A DNA stretch of 64,000 nt from Novosphingobium sp. AP12 (lineage in GTDB: Bacteria > Pseudomonadota > Alphaproteobacteria > Sphingomonadales > Sphingomonadaceae), in NCBI RefSeq assembly GCF_000281975.1, contig NZ_AKKE01000070.1, positions 1-64,000 on the forward strand, in the 5' to 3' direction. Of this stretch, positions 61,028 to 64,000 are shown piece after piece. The notes beneath the pieces are model-generated. The model had not been told where the DNA came from, made no database searches, and saw only the letters and a program-made list of their open reading frames with translations. The translations under genes were made by a program, and so were the position numbers. Position 1 is the first letter of the stretch, and each line of letters opens with the position of its first letter.

Positions 61028-61990
61028 GTGACGCGCAAATTTCCCTACCGGGTGTCGCCAGGACGCATGGCGGTCGAACGGCTCGCCCCCTTCGTTGATC
61101 TGCTGCTTAGCCCCCTGGTCCTGCTCGCTACGCCTGTCATGCTTCTGGTTGCGCGTCTTGGCTGGCGCGGCCGACTGGCCCGCAGAATTCTCGATTCCGC
61201 AGGGATCGCGGTTTTACGGCATCATTACTACAGCCCGGTGGTTTTTCAGTCAGATCTGGGCGCCGATCTCGATGCTCCTCGCGAGCTTCCTGGCATCGAC
61301 ATGCGCGAGGAACATCAGGTCGCCCTGCTATCCGACCTGTCATTCAGCGCGGAATGCGAAACCGCGCTCGCCGGCTTCGATTTCGACAATCCCAATTTTG
61401 CGCGGATCGACAGCTATGTGCTCTATTCAATGCTGCGCCATCTGCAGCCACGGCGGATGTACGAGATCGGATCGGGATTCTCGACCAGAGTTGCCAGCGC
61501 AGCTCTCTCCCGGAACGCCACAGCGTGCAGCCATCTGTGCATCGAGCCCTACGAGATGCCCTGGCTCGAGCAGACGGGTGCTACAATCGTGCGCAAGCGC
61601 CTTGAAGACATACCGCTGGCGTTGTTCGACGAACTGGAGGCCGGCGACGTCCTGTTCATCGATTCCTCGCACACTGTGCGCCCGCAAGGCGACGTCGTCC
61701 GGGAATATCTTCAAATCCTACCGCGCCTAGCGCCGGGCGTCGTCATACACGTCCACGACGTCTACACCCCGCATGACGTGCATCCTTATCTGGTCGTCGA
61801 ACAACGCAAGATCTGGACCGAGCAGTACGTGATGGAGGCTCTGCTGAGCGGGGGTGACAGGTTCGAGGTCATGCTGGCCAATTACTGGATCGGCCGCCAG
61901 CACCCTAAGGCTTTCGCCAATGTGGTACCAGGATTTGCGCTTCCCCCCGGAAGAGACGGCTGCTCCTTCTGGATGCGGCGCGCCGGCTAA
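61028..61990 (+). CDS. SAM-dependent methyltransferase-like protein with membrane anchor
   Basis: 320 residues from GTG 61028. A hydrophobic segment LLLSPLVLLATPVMLLVARLG (about 24-44) may anchor it. The Rossmann part starts MYEIGSGFSTRVASAALS (motif I) and continues with IEPYEMPWLEQTGATIVRKRLED and DVLFIDSSHTVRPQGDVVREYLQILPRLAPGVVIHVHDVYTPHD, the D/H motif of Methyltransf_24 and cephalosporin hydroxylase-like proteins. Substrate unknown; with FkbH and deacetylase it may modify a glycan or a glycan-linked lipid. Convergent with the next gene, 5 bp apart. Confidence 0.75.
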   Translation: MTRKFPYRVSPGRMAVERLAPFVDLLLSPLVLLATPVMLLVARLGWRGRLARRILDSAGIAVLRHHYYSPVVFQSDLGADLDAPRELPGIDMREEHQVALLSDLSFSAECETALAGFDFDNPNFARIDSYVLYSMLRHLQPRRMYEIGSGFSTRVASAALSRNATACSHLCIEPYEMPWLEQTGATIVRKRLEDIPLALFDELEAGDVLFIDSSHTVRPQGDVVREYLQILPRLAPGVVIHVHDVYTPHDVHPYLVVEQRKIWTEQYVMEALLSGGDRFEVMLANYWIGRQHPKAFANVVPGFALPPGRDGCSFWMRRAG

Positions 61991-61995
61991 GCCGG

Positions 61996-62763
61996 TCAGG
62001 TGAGTGGCTTGTAGGCCGTGATATGCGCGTAGGAACCGAGAGCCGACCAGTCCCGGTCAGCCGCGAGATTTGAAAGCGCCCTGTCTACTTGACGCAGAAG
62101 CGGGATTTTCTCGAAGTAGGCGTGGCCGTAAAACGTCCGGATTCGGATGCTGCGCAAACCGACGCCTTCCAGCATCGCCTGCATCTTTCTCCTGTCACCA
62201 TAGCACCATGAGTAGTGGGCGGGAAACTTGTTGCGGTTGTGCCTGCGCTTCGGTGCAAGAGCATAGAGCAGCCCGGTGGACAGGGTCTCAGGTAGATATT
62301 TATTGATGACAAATGGCACCGCATAGAGCGTCGGAGCCATGTGGAAAGCGACGCCGCCGGGCCTGAGCAGCTTCATGACATTGCGATGCATCTGAACGCC
62401 ATCCTTGACGTGCTCAATAAGCGTCCGCGAAAAAATGACGTCAAACTGGCCCTCGAATTCGCTCACATCTCCGGTCACATCGAAGCAGGCCTTGTCATAT
62501 TCGTCTGCAGTGCGGGCCAGCTCGGAAGGATCGATATCGTTCACAGTGTAGCTGGCGATGTTGCCCGGCAACTCTGACAACGAGAAGGAAGGCTTGCGCC
62601 CGCCGCCGAGTTCAAGCAGCCGCGCCTCGGGATACGCTGCGATAAGCTCGCTGAGCGTGGGGCGAAAATCACGGAATGCCGCAAGATGGCTTTGATCGAA
62701 GTGGATGGCTTGGGACTTTCTCGGACCGCCAGAAAGCAGGACTGATTTTTGCCAATCCCGCAC
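61996..62763 (-). CDS. Class I SAM-dependent methyltransferase
   Basis: 255 residues. ARLLELGGGRKPSFSLSEL is motif I, YTVNDIDPSELARTADEYDKACFDVTGD gives the acidic post-I residue and later Asp, and FDVIFSRTLIEHVKDGVQMHRNVMKLLRPGGVAFH is the Methyltransf_11-type core. C-terminal FKPL-like end is helical. Divergent from galE by 191 bp and convergent with the previous gene. The acceptor is not apparent; such genes commonly O-methylate glycans in EPS regions. Confidence 0.82.
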   Translation of the reverse strand: MRDWQKSVLLSGGPRKSQAIHFDQSHLAAFRDFRPTLSELIAAYPEARLLELGGGRKPSFSLSELPGNIASYTVNDIDPSELARTADEYDKACFDVTGDVSEFEGQFDVIFSRTLIEHVKDGVQMHRNVMKLLRPGGVAFHMAPTLYAVPFVINKYLPETLSTGLLYALAPKRRHNRNKFPAHYSWCYGDRRKMQAMLEGVGLRSIRIRTFYGHAYFEKIPLLRQVDRALSNLAADRDWSALGSYAHITAYKPLT

Positions 62764-62954
62764 CGCTTCCTAATGCCAGAACACAGCTCTAGGCAATGGC
62801 GAATCGAGCCTTGTCGCAACCGCGGAAACTACCGGGATCGTCAGTGACTCAGCTGTCACATGATGACTTGCAGAACCGTTTGACGCACTGCAGCGCGCCG
62901 AATATGAAATCCGGAGTTGTTCAGGCTGCCTTTGGGCATGTGCGAAGGTAGAGC

Positions 62955-63971
62955 ATGATTACCAAACCTCCCGTTCTGGTCACTGGCGGTGCCGGTTATA
63001 TCGGCAGCCACGCTGTTTTGGCCCTTCTGGATGCCGGTTGGCCTGTTGCGGTCATCGACAATCTGACCACCGGGTTCCGTTTTGCCGTTCCCGAGGGTGT
63101 ACCCCTTTATCAGGGGGACATTGAAGACAGCGAGTTGGTGTCCCGCATTTTTGCTGAACACGGAATGGGCGATGGGGTTGGCGCCATCATGCACTTTGCG
63201 GGGTCAGTCGTGGTCCCCGAATCCGTCGAAAACCCGCTAAAGTACTACCACAACAACACCGCCAAAAGCCGGGCACTGATCGATGCCGCGGTAAAGGCCG
63301 GTGTGCCGCATTTCATCTTCAGCTCGACCGCCGCGACTTATGGCATCCCGAAGGTTTCGCCTGTAACCGAAGATAGCCCAAAGGTACCAATCAACCCTTA
63401 CGGCATGTCGAAGCTGATGACCGAGACAATGCTCGCGGATGTCAGCAGGGCTCACGCCTTCAACTACTGCGCTCTGCGATACTTCAATGTCGCCGGGGCG
63501 GACCCTGCTGGTCGAACTGGACAGTCAACCGCAGGAGCAACTCACCTCATCAAGGTCGCTGTGGAAGCGGCGCTCGGGAAGCGGAGCCACGTGGCCGTCT
63601 TCGGAACGGACTTCGATACTGCAGACGGTACCGGCGTACGCGATTATATCCATGTGTCGGATCTCGCCGATGCTCACGTCCAAGCGCTCGAGGCGCTTGT
63701 CTCGAAGCCGGATCGGTCGCTGACGATGAATTGCGGGTACGGAAGCGGATTCTCGGTTCTCGAAGTGCTAGATGCGGTCGACCGGGTGACCAACAAGAAA
63801 CTGGAGCGCCGTCTCGAGGGACGAAGGGCTGGCGATCCGGATTCCCTCATTTCCGACAACAGCCGTATCAAGACGACCATTCCATGGGTTCCTCAATACG
63901 CTGACCTATCCGTCATCGTGCAGCACGCGCTGGCCTGGGAACGCAAGCTGGATAGCGTCAAGGTTCCATAA
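62955..63971 (+). CDS. galE: UDP-glucose 4-epimerase
   Basis: 338 residues, normal for GalE. VLVTGGAGYIGSHAVLALLDAG is the NAD-binding loop, VIDNLTTG the adenosine-ribose segment, and STAATYGIPKVSPVTEDSPKVPINPYGMSKLMTE includes the catalytic S-x-Y-x3-K set. YFNVAGADPAGRTGQ and GTGVRDYIHVSDLADAHV are typical of GalE. It interconverts UDP-glucose and UDP-galactose (or their GlcNAc forms), giving galactose donor to the polysaccharide pathway. The stop lies 29 bp from the window edge. Confidence 0.95.
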   Translation: MITKPPVLVTGGAGYIGSHAVLALLDAGWPVAVIDNLTTGFRFAVPEGVPLYQGDIEDSELVSRIFAEHGMGDGVGAIMHFAGSVVVPESVENPLKYYHNNTAKSRALIDAAVKAGVPHFIFSSTAATYGIPKVSPVTEDSPKVPINPYGMSKLMTETMLADVSRAHAFNYCALRYFNVAGADPAGRTGQSTAGATHLIKVAVEAALGKRSHVAVFGTDFDTADGTGVRDYIHVSDLADAHVQALEALVSKPDRSLTMNCGYGSGFSVLEVLDAVDRVTNKKLERRLEGRRAGDPDSLISDNSRIKTTIPWVPQYADLSVIVQHALAWERKLDSVKVP

Positions 63972-64000
63972 AGCGCTCGACAGGATGCGAGCTCGCTTCA

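Overview
The window is a 64 kb stretch of high-GC chromosomal DNA from an alphaproteobacterium, most probably a sphingomonad (Sphingomonas/Novosphingobium/Sphingobium type). This is inferred from protein character, from the otsB-GH15-otsA order and from EcfG-type promoter motifs; there is no rRNA marker to prove it. I see no insertion sequence, integrase, tRNA, rRNA or CRISPR array. Almost everything downstream of about 9 kb concerns extracellular polysaccharide or surface glycan.

Layout. (1) 1-3.6 kb, housekeeping genes: the end of dinB, a NUDIX hydrolase, pgl, dps, a Gdt1-like membrane protein and a HAD protein resembling eukaryotic phosphomannomutase. (2) 4.0-8.6 kb, trehalose/stress block: otsB, a GH15 glucoamylase-like gene, otsA, then a PilZ-like gene that looks split by a frameshift. 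An EcfG-type promoter lies ahead of otsB and a near match ahead of dps. (3) 9.2-15 kb: methyltransferase, first polyprenyl-phosphate sugar-1-phosphate transferase, GH12-like protein, SleB-type hydrolase and manA. (4) 15-34.9 kb, first polysaccharide locus: an AT-rich upstream region, OPX export lipoprotein, outer-membrane barrel, Wzc-like tyrosine autokinase, Wzx-like flippase, GT2 and GT4 glycosyltransferases, a Wzy-like polymerase, a PssE/PssD pair, a glycan-associated propeller-like protein, a PPP phosphatase, a second GH12-like protein beside a second sugar-1-phosphate transferase, a small membrane protein, a beta-helix protein, a second Wzy-like protein and an acyltransferase. (5) 34.9-47.7 kb, an unusual acidic-sugar module: a short NeuB-type synthase, three pyruvyl-transferase-family proteins, an ABC half-exporter, three glycosyltransferase-like proteins carrying sialyltransferase-type motif sets, an acyltransferase without a conventional start codon, and a CMP-sugar synthetase fused to a KdsC-type phosphatase. 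(6) 47.8-57.1 kb, second export set: OPX lipoprotein, Wzc-like kinase, GT4, a large Wzy-like protein with a TPR-like tail, a small exported protein with a terminator, and an OafA-type acyltransferase with an SGNH domain. (7) 57.4-64 kb: PDZ-M48 protease, FkbH-like HAD protein with a Cys-rich N-terminus, polysaccharide deacetylase, two methyltransferases and galE.

Working model. Two sugar-1-phosphate transferases, two OPX proteins, two Wzc-like kinases, three Wzy-like proteins and two kinds of flippase imply at least two Wzx/Wzy-type products made from one region. The module at 34.9-47.7 kb could make a CMP-activated nonulosonate such as Kdn. With manA in the window, mannose-6-phosphate could feed the NeuB-type enzyme, and the fused HAD and CMP-synthetase domains could dephosphorylate and then activate the product. 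The three motif-bearing transferases could use it, and the pyruvyl- and acyltransferases could decorate the glycan. This is inference from motifs and gene order. GC appears lower around 19.8-25.6 kb than in the trehalose block, in line with the variability usual for glycan loci.
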